NCBI GenBank assembly: GCA_950097015.1 | Contig: CATNEN010000029.1 | Location: 6,715,501-6,779,500 of the forward strand | Reading direction: 5' to 3' | Length of the DNA: 64,000 nucleotides | DNA from: Macrostomum hystrix | Taxonomy: Eukaryota; Platyhelminthes; Macrostomidae | Part shown: positions 1 through 11,622 of the stretch, piece after piece | How positions within the stretch are numbered: position 1 is the first letter of the stretch | Layout of the letters: each line of letters begins with the position of its first letter | Notes under the pieces: generated by a model | Database searches by the model: none | Told to the model about the DNA's origin: nothing | Seen by the model: the letters and a program-made list of their open reading frames with translations, nothing else | Translations under genes and position numbers: made by a program

Positions 1-254
1 GCTTGAATGTATTCTAAAACTGTAACTGATAATTTGAAAAGAACATAGGCCTACCTAATTTTAAATAGTCTATACATGTGCTTCATTTTACACATAGGGC
101 CTATATATGCAAATGATATAAAGAATTACATATAATGAAGAATAGGCCCTAATCATTGGTCCATAATAATCATAATAGCTAAGCCTAGCTATGCTATATT
201 ATGGAAGACAGGATAGTTTGGTAATAGACAAGTCACCAATTTGGTAATGGATGA
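1..254. other. AT-rich non-coding DNA, no gene seen
   Basis: AT-rich sequence with scattered short GGCCTA-type motifs that recur throughout the window's intergenic DNA. I see no coding region, RNA gene or tandem repeat. It ends at the target-site duplication of the MITE that follows. Confidence 0.5.
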
Positions 255-262
255 TTCAGTAG

Positions 263-776
263 GGCTTCCACGCATTTCGGTGCCTGTGCTTTTCGGTGCC
301 GAGCATTTTGGTGCCCGGTCTTGCTTTTTGGTCCCCATCCAATTTTGCATTGTCAGTCAGTAAAGCGCTTTAATACTGATGATAAAACAATACTTAAATA
401 CAAAACCATTCAAGAAGCGATTACTATCAACATACGTTTTTATTGTTGAAACTTTACTGGTATACTGATTGTGCATTAGTTCAGTACATTCTCTCTCTAT
501 CTGATCTCTCTCTCTCCACCTCAATGTACATGTACATTGACACTGTTGTCACTGTTGTCATTTGTTGATTTGTCGACTTTGCGTTGTGTACATTCAAAAG
601 GCAATGGAGCAAATTAAATTTTTAGCAGTGTTTCTCGGAAACGTAAGCTTTCAAACGGTAGAAAAAACAAAGGATAATAAGTGCGCAAGGACAGGCATAT
701 TAGCCACAATTTGTATTTGCAGATTGAAAAGCAAGACCGGGCACTGAAACGCTCAGCACCGAAATGCGCGGCAACC
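263..776. mobile_element. 514-bp MITE with inverted ends and 8-bp target duplication
   Basis: Seen: the left end starts GGCTTCCACGCATTTCGGTG, and the reverse complement of the right end starts GGTTGCCGCGCATTTCGGTG. The similarity continues for roughly 60-70 bp through CCGGTCTTGCTTTT. The left arm carries an extra copy of the CGGTGCC motif. The identical octamer TTCAGTAG flanks both ends (255-262 and 777-784). Known: 8-bp duplications are typical of hAT-type DNA transposons. Inferred: a non-autonomous hAT-like element. No transposase is present; the short ORFs inside resemble nothing. Confidence 0.82.
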
Positions 777-784
777 TTCAGTAG

Positions 785-2200
785 GCCCCTAATGGACAAT
801 TTTGTAACATATAGTTTGGTAACAAGGTATGGTCAATTTGGCAGTGTTGGGGACAATACTAAAGAAGTATTGATTGAAAGCAATACTTCAATACCCTTTA
901 TAAAAAAAGTATCCCGATATCTCAAAGTCGGATATGCCCTAGGCCTATTGGAATAAATGTTGAAAAACTGTAGGGCCTAGTAAAGTATGCTTTAGGCTAG
1001 CGCCACCCCATGGTTTAGAAGATGTGCTGTTTGGGCCATAATTCTAAAAATTGGACTTCTATTCTAAAAATATATTATGTATTTTCAATTGTGTTCAACT
1101 GTTTGTGCCTGTCTTTATGGCTAGTCCATACCTCTTTCTGCTGGCTGCTCTTACCATATGCTTATAGGGCCTATCCATTAAGGAGTAGCTAGAAAAAGAA
1201 ACAAACATTGCTTAGTAGTTGGGCCAGAAGTAGACTAGGCTAATAAAAGCTAGCCAGTGGCATTGTGTGGTGTTAATATGTTTTCATTTTTCCAAAAGAT
1301 CTGTTATGTACTTTGTAAAGCTACAAATTTTGTCACTAGATTTATCAAAATATAGGCAGTACATGTATTATGTCTATGAGTTTTTATATTTCCTATAATT
1401 GTAAATGACTAAAATCAAAACAGTAATGTTATTTTTATATCTTAAAGCTATCTATCATTTACTTAGTTTAGATTAAGAAACTATGGAACTGAACTTAACA
1501 TAAAGAAGAATATACTATAATCAATAGGCTTACGAGAATTCTGTGAATATAAGCAAAATGCCAATGGGCACTCTTGTTTCCAATAAGGCACCCAAGATTT
1601 GCACCTATAGTGCCAAATGGCATCCCAGATCTGACTAAAAAACCTAGGATTCAAGCTTAGGGACCTTGGTTTAAAAGTCGAAAGCTGTAACTTCACTGCT
1701 ATTCACTTAAAATTTATAAGATCATTAGGGCAAAAACATTATGTACTAATAAATGTATTTGAAAATAATTCATGAAAATCAATCAAAATCAAAACACCAG
1801 AATAAAATCTAGAAAAAAATAGTTGGAGACAAAAAGGCACTAGCCTATTAAGAAGTAAAATAGTTTATTGCACTCATCAGCATATATAATAATGTAATGT
1901 AGTACATATAAATCATTCATTTGGCCCTAGGAAGTTGTTTTTTTGCTTCTTTATCATCTGTAATATACACAATGTCTAACTATATCTGAGCTAAATGCAT
2001 CTGTCTAATAAATTACATTTAAATTAAAAAAAATAAAATGTAATAAAAATTTCATTTCACTATCTATTCACTAGTTTAAATAATGCTTCAATTCTTAAAT
2101 AGAATTTAAGAAGATATTACTTTAAGTGCATCTAAGAAAAACCATATTTAGACCTTTCATTGCATGACTTTCGCAGTATATGAGCCACCATGCATAACTA
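785..2200. other. AT-rich intergenic DNA upstream of USP30
   Basis: About 1.4 kb of AT-rich DNA with no convincing exon; the short ORFs show no domain. Near its right end an ATG in a good context (GCCACCATGC at 2185-2194) opens a frame that closes at a stop near 2280. That frame is not the one carrying the USP30 membrane helix. It could be the true start if one more base change is assumed, or it could be 5' leader. Confidence 0.4.
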
Positions 2201-5200
2201 TTGCCCCCGCAGCCGCGGCTGGTTCGCCCTGTACACAGCCCGGCTAGGCTCGCCTTGTCTAGTCCAGGTGCCAGTCGGCTAATCATTCTCAGTGGCGCCG
2301 GCTTTGCACTATTGTACATTCTGTGGCCCGCGTTGGCCGCTTTTCTGCGCCTCCGTCGACGCCGGCGAGGACGCCAGACACCGCCTGGACTAGGTTAATT
2401 ATGGCAACTCTTGCTATGCAAACTGTCTGCTGCAGGTGATGGTTGCTGAGCATTTGAAATCTGAATATTGTTAACGAAATTGCATCTGGCATCTGTTGTA
2501 CATCTGACTTTGACTTGCTCATCGTCAAATGCGCCATCGTCAAACATTTGTATCCTGATTCTGGATTCTGATTTCTGAAAATAAGACAGTGGATCGATAG
2601 GACGGGAGGGATGAGATAAGACAGTGGATCGATAAGACAGGAGAGATAAGATAAGACAGTGGATCGATAAGACGGGAGAGACAAGATGCGACAGTGGATC
2701 GATAAGACGGGAGAGATAAGATGGGGCAGTGGGTCGATAAGACGGGAGAGATAAGATGAGACAGTGGATCGATAAGACAGTAGAGATGAGATAAGATAGT
2801 AGATCGATAAGACGGGAGAGATGAGATAAGATAGTAGATCGATAAGACGGGAGAGATGAGATAAAATAGTAGATCGATAAGACGGGAGATATGGGATGGT
2901 CAGAGATCGATTAGGCGGGATGAAAGGTTGGTGTCTGATGATCCTGAATTTGTGGTCTGGAGCTTGCCGATGTAATCATACGACTGGCTGACTATTAATC
3001 ATGTTGTTCCCATACTTCAATGGTTTAAGCACACCTAAATTAACGCATTGCCTTCCCTGGCCACAGAGCTTAGTTTCCAATATAGTGTTAATGCCCACAA
3101 TGTCCAGGCATTGGCCAGCTGCGACTTCCTTCTGCGCCGATTTAGCCAGTCGCGTCGCCTGGGCGGGCGAAATTGGCTACGCCGATAATCAGACTGCGCC
3201 GGCTTTGACGCTATCTGGCCGGCTGGCCCAGCTCTTAGCGGGTCTGCGTGGCGAAGCCGACAACGGAAAAGTTGGCAGGTCCAGCGCCGACCCGGATTTC
3301 GAAGAGCAGGACGTCGACGCGTTGGGATTGTTGAACGCCCTGCGAGATCGTCAATGGGACGAAACGGCTAGTCAGCAGGACGCGCACGAGCTTTTGTCAA
3401 CGCTGCTGCAGGCTGTCAACCAGGAGCTGCTGGACGCTGAGAGACGGCGGTGTCAGCCCACGCTGGCGGAGGCTGCGACCGCGTCGATGGAACTGTATAA
3501 TGACGCTGGAAATGATGACAATAATAGTTCTAGGTGAGTTGGGATTTTAAAGCTTTAAAACTAAAATCCACGGTCATTTTACCGTGAATGCATTTTTTAG
3601 TTCACGGTAATTCTTTAATTTTCAATCCCATTTTCAAATCGTATCTATTTAAAATCCCAGTAATTTTATCTTCAATCCCATTTATGAAATAGTTTCGCTG
3701 CCTTTCAGCGGTCAGCTGCAGGTGCCGCAGCAGTCTCCCAGCCTGGTGTCGCTGCGCTCTCCGCCGGAGCAGCGCTCCTGGGTCCGTTGCGGCCTGACCC
3801 AGACCAGATTAAAATGCTTGGCCTGCGGCACTCGCTCGCCTTCCCGATTAGAGATTCAGCACTTCATCAGCCTCTGCCTGCCGACTGGCGGCGACGTCCT
3901 GCTAGCCGGTTCTGGCTGCCCTGTGCCGTTAGAGCAGCTTCTACTGCGCGCGTTTCGTGTTGAACTCATTCGACAGGCGCGCTGCGAGCACTGCTGCAAG
4001 CCGCAGGGCGATCGGACAGTCACACTGAGTCGAACTACAAGATTGGCCAGGTTTGTTGATTTTTTAAGATTCTGATGTAGTTCAAAGGCCAAGTGGGTCA
4101 GTAGACCAAGATTCCGCAGCAGTTCAAAGGCCAAGTGGGTCAGTAGACCAAGATTCCACTGCAGTTCAAAGGCCAAGTGGGTCAGTAGACCAAGATTCCA
4201 CTGCAGTTCAAATGCCAAGTGGGTCAGTAGACCAAGATTCCACTGCAGTTCAAATGCCAAGTGGGTCAGTAGACCAAGATTCCGCTGCAGTTCAAAGGCC
4301 AAGTGGGTCAGTAGACCAAGATTCCGCTGCAGTTCAAAGGCCAAGTGGGTCAGTAGACCAAGATTCCGCAGCAGTTCAAAGGCCAAGTGGGTCAGTAGAC
4401 CAAGATTCCACTGCAGTTCAAAGGCCAAGTGGGTCAGTAGACCAAGATTCCGCAGCAGTTCAAAGGCCAAGTGGGTCAGTAGACCAAGATTCCACTGCAG
4501 TTCAAAGGCCAAGTGGGTCAGTAGACCAAGATTCCACTGCAGTTCAAATGCCAAGTGGGTCAGTAGACCAAGATTCCACTGCAGTTCAAATGCCAAGTGG
4601 GTCAGTAGACCAAGATTCCGCTGCAGTTCAAAGGCCAAGTGGGTCAGTAGACCAAGATTCCGCTGCAGTTCAAAGGCCAAGTGGGTCAGTAGACCAAGAT
4701 TCCGCAGCAGTTCAAAGGCCAAGTGGGTCAGTAGACCAAGATTCCACTGCAGTTCAAAGGCCAAGTGGGTCAGTAGACCAAGATTCCGCAGCAGTTCAAA
4801 GGCCAAGTGGGTCAGTAGACCAAGATTCCACTGCAGTTCAAAGGCCAAGTGGGTCAGTAGACCAAGATTCCGCAGCAGTTCAAAGGCCAAGTGGGTCAGT
4901 AGACCAAGATTCCGCAGCAGTTCAAAGGCCAAGTGGGTCAGTAGACCAAGATTCCGCAGCAGTTCAAAGGCCAAGTGGGTCAGTAGACCAAGATTCCGCA
5001 GCAGTTCAAAGGCCAAGTGGGTCAGTAGACCAAGATTCCACTGCAGTTCAAAGGCCAAGTGGGTCAGTAGACCAAGATTCCGCAGCAGTTCAAAGGCCAA
5101 GTGGGTAAGTAGACCAAGATTCCACTGCAGTTCAAATGCCAAGTGGGTCACTAGTATGAGTGGAGCATACATACTGCTTTCCATTTTGTCACCTTCGCTC

Positions 5201-5626
5201 CACCCAAGAGCCCCGTCTACGCTTGTGCTGCACCTTCAACGCGCCGGCTGGAGCTCCGTACACGGCTGCCCAGTGAAGTCATTCGCCAGCGTCGCCTACC
5301 CGCTGCTGCTGGATCTTCGCAGCCTCATGCCTCCGGCTACACCGCTTGCTTCGCCAATGGAATCCATGGAAGCTGGCGATTTAACCTTCATCAACTTGAC
5401 CGATGCCGACCGGCAGGTCAGTAGGTCTGGCAAGCTCTATCGTCTGGTGTCGGTCATTGTGCACTATGGCGATGAGGCTAGCGCTGGTCATTACCTGACC
5501 TACAGGTGGGACGGTAGAACTCGCCGATGGTGGTGCATCTCGGACGATTCCGTGCGCCAGGTTAATGAAGCAGCCGTGCTGGCACTGCAGGATGTCTATA
5601 TGCTGTTCTATGAGCTCATTGTTTGA
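2201..5626 (+). CDS. USP30: USP30-type mitochondrial deubiquitinase, 4 exons, two apparent frame breaks
   Basis: Ubiquitin-specific cysteine protease; USP30 sits in the mitochondrial outer membrane and opposes Parkin-driven mitophagy. Exon 1 (about 2201-2435) encodes a hydrophobic helix followed by RLRRRRRGR and then the Cys box VNYGNSCYANCLLQ, with catalytic Cys at 2412-2414. Exon 2 (3108-3533) has the QQDAHELL box. Exon 3 (3709-4050) has paired CLAC and CEHC zinc-ribbon cysteines. Exon 4 (5209-5626) has STLVLHLQR, the His box AGHYLTY and CISDDSVR. The Ser after that His box matches USP30's unusual Cys-His-Ser triad. The helix and Cys box join in frame only if one G of the GG at 2393-2394 is ignored. 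Exon 2 must likewise shift by one base between 3108 and 3186. The start codon is not resolved: no in-frame ATG precedes the helix. Introns 1 and 3 are mostly minisatellite. Confidence 0.85.
2582..2920. repeat. Minisatellite in USP30 intron 1
   Basis: About nine imperfect units of roughly 35-38 bp, each containing GATCGATAAGACGGGAGAGA. It fills much of the 672-bp intron between the Cys-box exon and exon 2. Confidence 0.85.
4074..5154. repeat. 39-bp minisatellite in USP30 intron 3
   Basis: About 27 near-identical 39-bp units (core CCAAGTGGGTCAGTAGACCA), differing mainly by CACTG against CGCAG or CGCTG variants. Because 39 is a multiple of 3 the array is open in several frames on both strands and gives long artefactual ORFs. 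Its edges lie about 25 bp inside the donor and about 55 bp before the acceptor. Confidence 0.92.
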
Positions 5627-5830
5627 CCACTTTCTAGATCATTTTTTGTAACTAAATGTGAACTCACACACCAATTTCTACATTAATTTGACTGCTTTCA
5701 TTGGTTTCATTCATAGAAAATGTCTAGTTCAAAGAACTTTAAAACGACCAGAAAACGCCTATCTTGCCGAAATCCTTTCAATTTCGTTCTGAAATTTTCT
5801 CTTTCTGAAGTTTTACATTAGAACTACCTG

Positions 5831-6354
5831 AGGGGAAATCCCCCCTGACTGTTTTTGGTGCTGCACCCGAATGGAGCAACGCAAGCAATCTCAAGAACAC
5901 GGGCCAACTTTTTGTTGCGCATCTTCTGAAACAAGAATCAACTCACCAGCGTTTGGATCATCGAGATATTCAATGGTTCTGGCCGAAGGTCAGATTTTCC
6001 CATAAGCGCTAGTGTATTTCATACACCCCTATACACCTCAGTGCAGCCTTACCAGGCTTTTAAAATTTATCAGCATGTCACCCGAATGTGCCTGGATCAT
6101 CTCCGTCTTCAGGTGGTCTACCTACCCTTATCTAGACGGACTACTGGACCTTCAAGGGCTACAACAGGTGGAACTAGGCCGATATGGACACCCTGACGAG
6201 AATTTCTTCAATTTCACACTAATCAAGCCTAAATATTAGGCGCAGCTCAACCACAGGACACCATCTGCCCAGTCTGTCAACCAATCAGTCACCAGCCAAC
6301 GCTGTTGGCATTCGGGCGCTGCCAAAAAAAGTTTTCAGGGGGGTAATTTCCACC
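5831..6354. mobile_element. Degenerate inverted-repeat element (possible DNA transposon relic)
   Basis: The sequence at 5831-5873 (containing GGGGAAATCCCCCCTGA) is an imperfect inverse of 6310-6354 (reverse complement GTGGAAATTACCCCCCTGA); both continue to CCCGAATG. Beyond the right arm, the reverse complement runs out to CAGGGAGG, a hAT-like terminus, but the left side does not match well and no target duplication is visible. The 228-bp ORF inside (6012-6239) is not recognisable. The element could equally be a fold-back relic. Confidence 0.45.
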
Positions 6355-6839
6355 TTGGTATGAAAACCTCCCTGATGTGTCACACGTCCTTAAGAAGGTC
6401 GACTGTTGTTTTTCAATGAGTACTATAACAGTTTGTCTCTTGTTTTTAGCACAGAATTGTCAAATTTTATAGTACAAAAAGGGTAATAATATACAGTAGT
6501 TAAAATAAGGGTAAGTAGGCCTCGTAGTTTTTCGTACGCACATGCGTTATTCGCGCCGCTAGTAGTTAAAATTTTCGTTGTCTTGTACTCGCATATGGTA
6601 ATTTCAAAGAGAGAAAATGCTGATTGACTGCATTGTATAACCTAAGCGCTACAGCAACAACGATTCATCTTTTTGTTTTACTTCGTTGCATTTTTCGCTT
6701 CATATTGTTTCATGGACTATCCATAACTTCCTGCATCGCTATTTTAACTCCCGGTTTGTTTAAGTCCATTATTCGAAGTCGAGATTATTTGTCGAGATTA
6801 TATCCCAATTTTCTGGTTCCACCCCCATTTCGAGTTTGC

Positions 6840-7260
6840 ATCCCGAAGTTAGATCCCAATTCCGAGGTAAGATCCCAACCCCGAAGTTAGATCCCAATCC
6901 CTAGGTTGGATCCCAATCCCTAGGTTGGATCCCAATCCCTATGTTGGATCCCAATCCCTAGGTTGGATCCCAATCCCTAGGTTGGATCCCAATCCCTATG
7001 TTGGATCCCAATCCCTATGTTAGATCTCAATCCCGAGGTAGGATCCCGATTCCGAGGTTGGATCTCAATCCCGAAGTTAGATCCCAATTCCGAGGTTAGA
7101 TCCCAATCCCGAATTAAAATCTCAATGCCTAGGTTGGATCCCAATCCTTAGGTTGGATCCCAATCCTTATGTTAGATCTCAATCCCGGGGGTAAGATCCC
7201 GATTCCGTGGTTAGATCCCAATCCCGAAGTTAGATCCCCATTCCGAGGTAACATCCCAAT
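6840..7260. repeat. 19-bp tandem repeat upstream of HR96
   Basis: Degenerate array of TAGGTTGGATCCCAATCCC-type units. The central units (about 6890-7020) are the most uniform; the edges drift to CCGAAGTTAGATCCC variants. It ends about 170 bp before the HR96 start codon, in the proximal upstream region. Confidence 0.85.
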
Positions 7261-7428
7261 CCATTTTGCAGGTTTAATTCCAATTCATTCTGTTTAAGCT
7301 TGAAATCCATAAATCTTGATTTTTGATTGAGCCGAGAAAGAAAAACATCACGATTTGTGACGAGACCTTGTTAAAACTTATTTACAGCAGAATACTGACA
7401 AGCTCGCATTCAGCAACAGAAGATAAAA

Positions 7429-8319
7429 ATGATGCTGAAGCCAGAATCATCGCCAACTAATTCGGCCAGCTCAGTGACTGATGCGGTGTCAGCGGCTGCT
7501 GTGGCAGTCATAAATGGCAAGCCGGAGCCTCCAGAGTCCGAGGAGGACGAAGATTACTCCGGCGCCGATGCGTCGGCCACCTCTGGCGTCGGACTGCAGC
7601 ATGTGAATCTGGCGCAGTCTGCAGGCGTCGGCGGCGGCCGTCGCAAGGACACAAAGGTTTGCCGCGTCTGCGGTGACAAAGCGTTGGGCTTCAATTTCGA
7701 TGCCATCAGCTGCGAGAGCTGCAAGGCCTTCTTCCGGAGAAATGCGCTCAAAGCCGATGTGAGTAGTCGCTGAGTTAAGGGACTGCGCCGCGGCGAGTGT
7801 ACTTTATATTGTTGTGTACTAAATTCACCCGACTCACACAGGTGCCAGCGTGCATGTTCACTAAAGAGTGCTCAGTCACCGTGGCTACTAGACGATTTTG
7901 CACCTATTGCCGACTGCAGAAATGCTTACAGGTTGGCATGCGACCAGAATTAGTGAACGGTGAGTCTTGCGTTGCTGTCAGGAGAAAATTCTTAGTTCTG
8001 GTGCTCTACTGTCTACTTGTTAGTAGAAATAGAAAATTGTCAAAACAACACTTTCTGCAGCCGACGAAGTTCGAGGCAAGAAGGTTCGCCGCGAGGTGCC
8101 CACACCGCAGCAGCCGCAGCAGCAGTCTCAGCCAAAACTGCTGCCGATGCAGATGCAGTCGCAGCCTGTACAATTGCCAGCACACCAGCAACAGCAACAG
8201 CAACAGCAGCAGCAGATTCGACTCCCAACAGTTGTAGACGAAGCGACTGGATTATCAACGGCGTCTTCAGCTCCGTCATCGTCGCAGACATCTCAGACTT
8301 CGGCTGCTAGCTCCACTCC

Positions 8320-8351
<32 letters not shown>

Positions 8352-9422
8352 TGGTGTTGAACCCCACGCTGCACGCCACAGGTGGCAGCCGCTCCCTCAC
8401 GCACGAGCAATGGCTTGCCGTATCCGACCTGTACCAGGCCTACGAGCTGTCCTTCTCTGACACCTCCGAGGACGCCAGCCCTGCTGGGTGTCGCAACCTG
8501 AACACTCTGGTCAATTCCTCCTGCTTCATAGTCAAGAAGCTCATCCTGTTCGCCAAGAAGCTTCCGGATTTCATTGGCCTCAGCCAGTCCTGCCAGATTG
8601 CTCTGCTGAAGGGCGCTGTCATTGGCACGCTGTTCCTGCGCTCCGCTGTTCATTACGATCGAGAGCGCGACGTCTGGGTGACGCCGAAGGGCGACGTGCC
8701 GACGGCCATCTTAAAAGACATCCCCGGATTTGCCGAGCTCCACGACGATCATCTGAAATTTTGTCGCCTATTCAAAGATCTTCTACGAGATCCGTTCCTG
8801 GTACCGCTGGTGCAGGTGCTGGCCCTGTTCACGCCAGATAGACCGAATGTGGCCGACCGCAGCGCTGTGGCCGACGTGCAGGACAGGTGAGACCGATTGA
8901 GATGCAGGGGTGACTGCTCACGACTGTCTTACTCAGAAACCACCAGCTAACGAATTTCCTGCTTACTAATTCCCTACTCACAGATTCCCTACTCACGGCC
9001 TCCCTACTCACAGACTCCCTACTCACAGACTCCCTACTCACGGCCTCCCTACTCACAGACTCCCTACTCACAGACTCCCTACTCACGAATTCCCTACTCA
9101 CGAATTCCCTACATACTTACATTTACATCGCAGGTACATCTGTCTGCTGAAGCACTACCTGGAGGGCCGCTGCGGCTTCACCGAAGCCCGCCGGCTGCTG
9201 CCGCGAATCCTATCCGCCATGGAGGAACTTCACGATCTGGCCGGTGGTCACGGCCGCCTCCTGCTGCACGTGAATCCCAACGAGGTTGATCCTCTGCTCC
9301 TGGAGGTGTTCGACATTGCTGCGGCTGCTGCAGCCGCCCCATCGGCGGCAACTACGGCCGCGGCTCCGCCTGTGGTTGGCGGAGTGCCTATGTGCGTCTA
9401 TCAACGACGACCCGCTGTTTAA
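7429..9422 (+). CDS. HR96: Nuclear receptor, NR1J / HR96 / DAF-12 class, 4 exons, 520 aa
   Basis: Ligand-regulated transcription factor; this class handles xenobiotic, sterol and lipid signals in protostomes. Exons: 7429-7758, 7842-7959, 8061-8886 and 9134-9422; all phases join. The DNA-binding domain is at about residues 78-143: first finger CRVCGDKALGFNFDAISC, then P-box CESCKA, which is diagnostic of NR1J because VDR/PXR-type receptors have CEGCKG. The second finger runs to CTYCRLQKC. A long Gln-rich hinge (about 155-245) contains two pure CAG-type tracts. The ligand-binding domain (about 262-486) ends with an AF-2-like helix, DPLLLEVFDI, followed by an Ala/Pro-rich tail. Start: ATGATG at 7429; the second Met is equally possible. 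Intron 3 holds a 15-bp tandem repeat. Confidence 0.93.
8953..9110. repeat. 15-bp tandem repeat in HR96 intron 3
   Basis: About ten copies of TCCCTACTCACAGAC with GGCC and GAAT variants, lying between the two exons of the ligand-binding domain. Confidence 0.9.
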
Positions 9423-9914
9423 TCTGCGCGCCCTAGAAATCCTTCTATCTAAAAAGCCAGTCAAGGCCATAGAATGCACTGCTTTAAGTGTATTGAGCAT
9501 CTATTCATTACAATGTGCTAAAATTCAGAGACCTAAAAGAAATCTGACGGCCTACTGGAGCGTATCAAACAGGACTCGTAATACATGTTTTCAAGCTTAA
9601 ACTAAAACTCCCCACTGTTGTGTATCACACCCTGTCTCTAAATCTTTCAGTATTTCCAGATCCTTATCATCGTAATCCTTTGTTCTGTATATTTTATTAT
9701 TGTTTTCTAGCTTATTTTATACCATTTTTCATTTCTTCTATTGTTATTTGTTTTCTATTACTTTTAAACTAACTTATTAATTAAAAAATTGCTTTTTTAA
9801 TTTTGAAGATTTCGATTCGATCTCGATTCTTCCGCTAAAGGTCGCGTGCTGGACTCCTCCCTAAGCCGGTACTCATAATGAATTAGTAACTAACAGGTTT
9901 AGGCTAAGTAATAA

Positions 9915-10175
9915 ATAATTTATAATAATAATAACTATTGATTACACCCGGCCCAACTGGGCCTGATGTGCAGCCGACAGCACAGCCGCAGCTATTGCGC
10001 GGTGCATCTGAAGGCTGCGTACAGCTGTTCAGTCCATGGACTGGGGCACCTTCAATTATCCCAGCCAATGCTGTTACCCATTTAACAGCTGGGTGAGCTG
10101 AAGCAATGCAGAGTTAAGTGGAGTCGGGAATCGAACCCCCGACCTGCAAGTCGTGTGTCCGACGCCCTAACCACT
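9915..10175 (-). mobile_element. tRNA-derived SINE
   Basis: On the minus strand the element begins with a tRNA-like head: A-box-like TAGTGGTTAGGG and B box GGTTCGATTCC. It continues through an unrelated body and ends in an AT-rich tail with ATT repeats. The 14-bp direct repeat AGGCTAAGTAATAA flanks it (9901-9914 and 10176-10189), as expected of a target-site duplication. The anticodon arm does not pair well, so it is not a functional tRNA. Confidence 0.82.
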
Positions 10176-11562
10176 AGGCTAAGTAATAACCTCTAAGTAA
10201 TAAAACTTCCAATCGAACCCGATGCTGTCTGCTTGGATAGTTGTTCTTTGGGATGATTTCCAGTAGTGGTAAATTTGTTCTGTTGCTTTAGATGAGCAAT
10301 TTTTGCCGTTTCTGCGCTTTTACAGTGCAGAAATCTTTCTGTAGAATTTATGTCTTAATCTGGTTTGATTTTATCTATTTCTTGCTAGTCTTTATAGTCG
10401 TCTTTATTTCTATGTGAATTAGAGATTGCTTAAGTAATTTCTCTGTCCAATTCCTGATCGTCTGAAAAAAGTATGGCCCCAATCTAGTATTCTCCTAGAT
10501 CCCCAGACTACCCATGAGCACTATTTTAGAATATTCTCAAATTTAAAGCAACTACTAGCCCGCTGCCGCTATCTCCCGAGGTTTTTTTCGGTTTGTTTTG
10601 CTAGTAGTTTTTTGCAGTGCTTTTTGAGCTTTTAATTTACCTTTTAAATATGATAATGTACTGTTATTACGTTGGCTTCTGTTTGTTCGACTTTTTTATC
10701 TCTCTGCCTTATTTTGTTCCGCAAATTAGAAGCTTGTATATTTATTCGACGCCTGTAATTCTGAGCAGTAATTGTTTGTGAATGAGGAATTTCATTTGAT
10801 TTTCATATACGCTGTAGCTAGTCGATGCTCCTGAGACTGATTGTCACGTCAAATATACATTTACATTAAAAATATGATCTTTACTCGATGGATCATCAAT
10901 TGTAAATAAGATTCGATGAGTAAATTACTTAATTGTTGTATTACAAGAATGTGCTCGAATGAAAGATGTCCTACCTTTATTTACTGCTTTTTTCGGTGTT
11001 CTTATTTTATTCTTAGCTAATATTTCAGAAACGTAAATGTTGGGCTAGTTTAACAAGTATAAGACGGCAGTGAAACCTGTTCAATGTTTAAATATTTGTA
11101 TTTAGAATGCAACGTTGACTGTGTACAAGTCAAGTATTACATTAAATTTTCTGTATCTGCGTCAGGACATCACAGCTGAAATGAATGATCGATAAACTAT
11201 TCGTAACCCTATTTTCGTGACTGAATTAATAGTGCACATCGATTATAGTCAAATCTTATAAGGCAGTCTAAGTAAAGTACGGAAAGTGGAAGCGCATAAA
11301 ACGATTGTCCTTAAAATACATCCAAAATCCTGGGATGTTAGACGTGTGAAGTACGTATATGTATATTTCCAGGTGTAAAATCGAATCTATCTCTTTGTAT
11401 ATTGAAATTATGCCATCCTTATTAATGCTTATGCATTGACAAACAAATTGTTTGATCAAACACTTTAAAAATCCGAAACAAATGAGTTTTATATCAGATT
11501 ATGAAGTTTCAATTTAAATAATTAACAAATCAAATTAAATAAATTAGACTCGAACATAATAC

Positions 11563-11622
11563 CAAGGACCACTAGAAGAAGAAGAAGAAGGACCACTAGT
11601 GGTCTTCTTCTAGTGGTCCTTG
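11563..11622. mobile_element. 60-bp palindromic micro-element with 8-bp target duplication
   Basis: The arm CAAGGACCACTAGAAGAA at the left end is repeated inverted at the right end, around a purine-rich centre that itself contains ACCACTAGTGGT. The octamer CATAATAC flanks it on both sides (11555-11562 and 11623-11630). An 8-bp duplication around a 60-bp hairpin suggests a minimal hAT-like deletion derivative. Confidence 0.75.

Larger units (their letters stand above)
5627..7428. other. USP30 to HR96 intergenic region
   Basis: Contains the USP30 3' region, a degenerate inverted-repeat element (5831-6354) and a 19-bp tandem array (about 6840-7260). Otherwise AT-rich, with no convincing gene. 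Confidence 0.5.

Noticed and set aside
562-956. Three short ORFs near the start of the window
   Set aside because: They lie within or across the MITE, begin at non-ATG codons or overlap each other on both strands, and show no domain.
3856-5184. A 442-codon minus-strand ORF and a 298-codon plus-strand ORF over the 39-bp array
   Set aside because: Both lie in USP30 intron 3; a 39-bp period keeps any frame open. The plus-strand splice sites around it join conserved USP30 exons.
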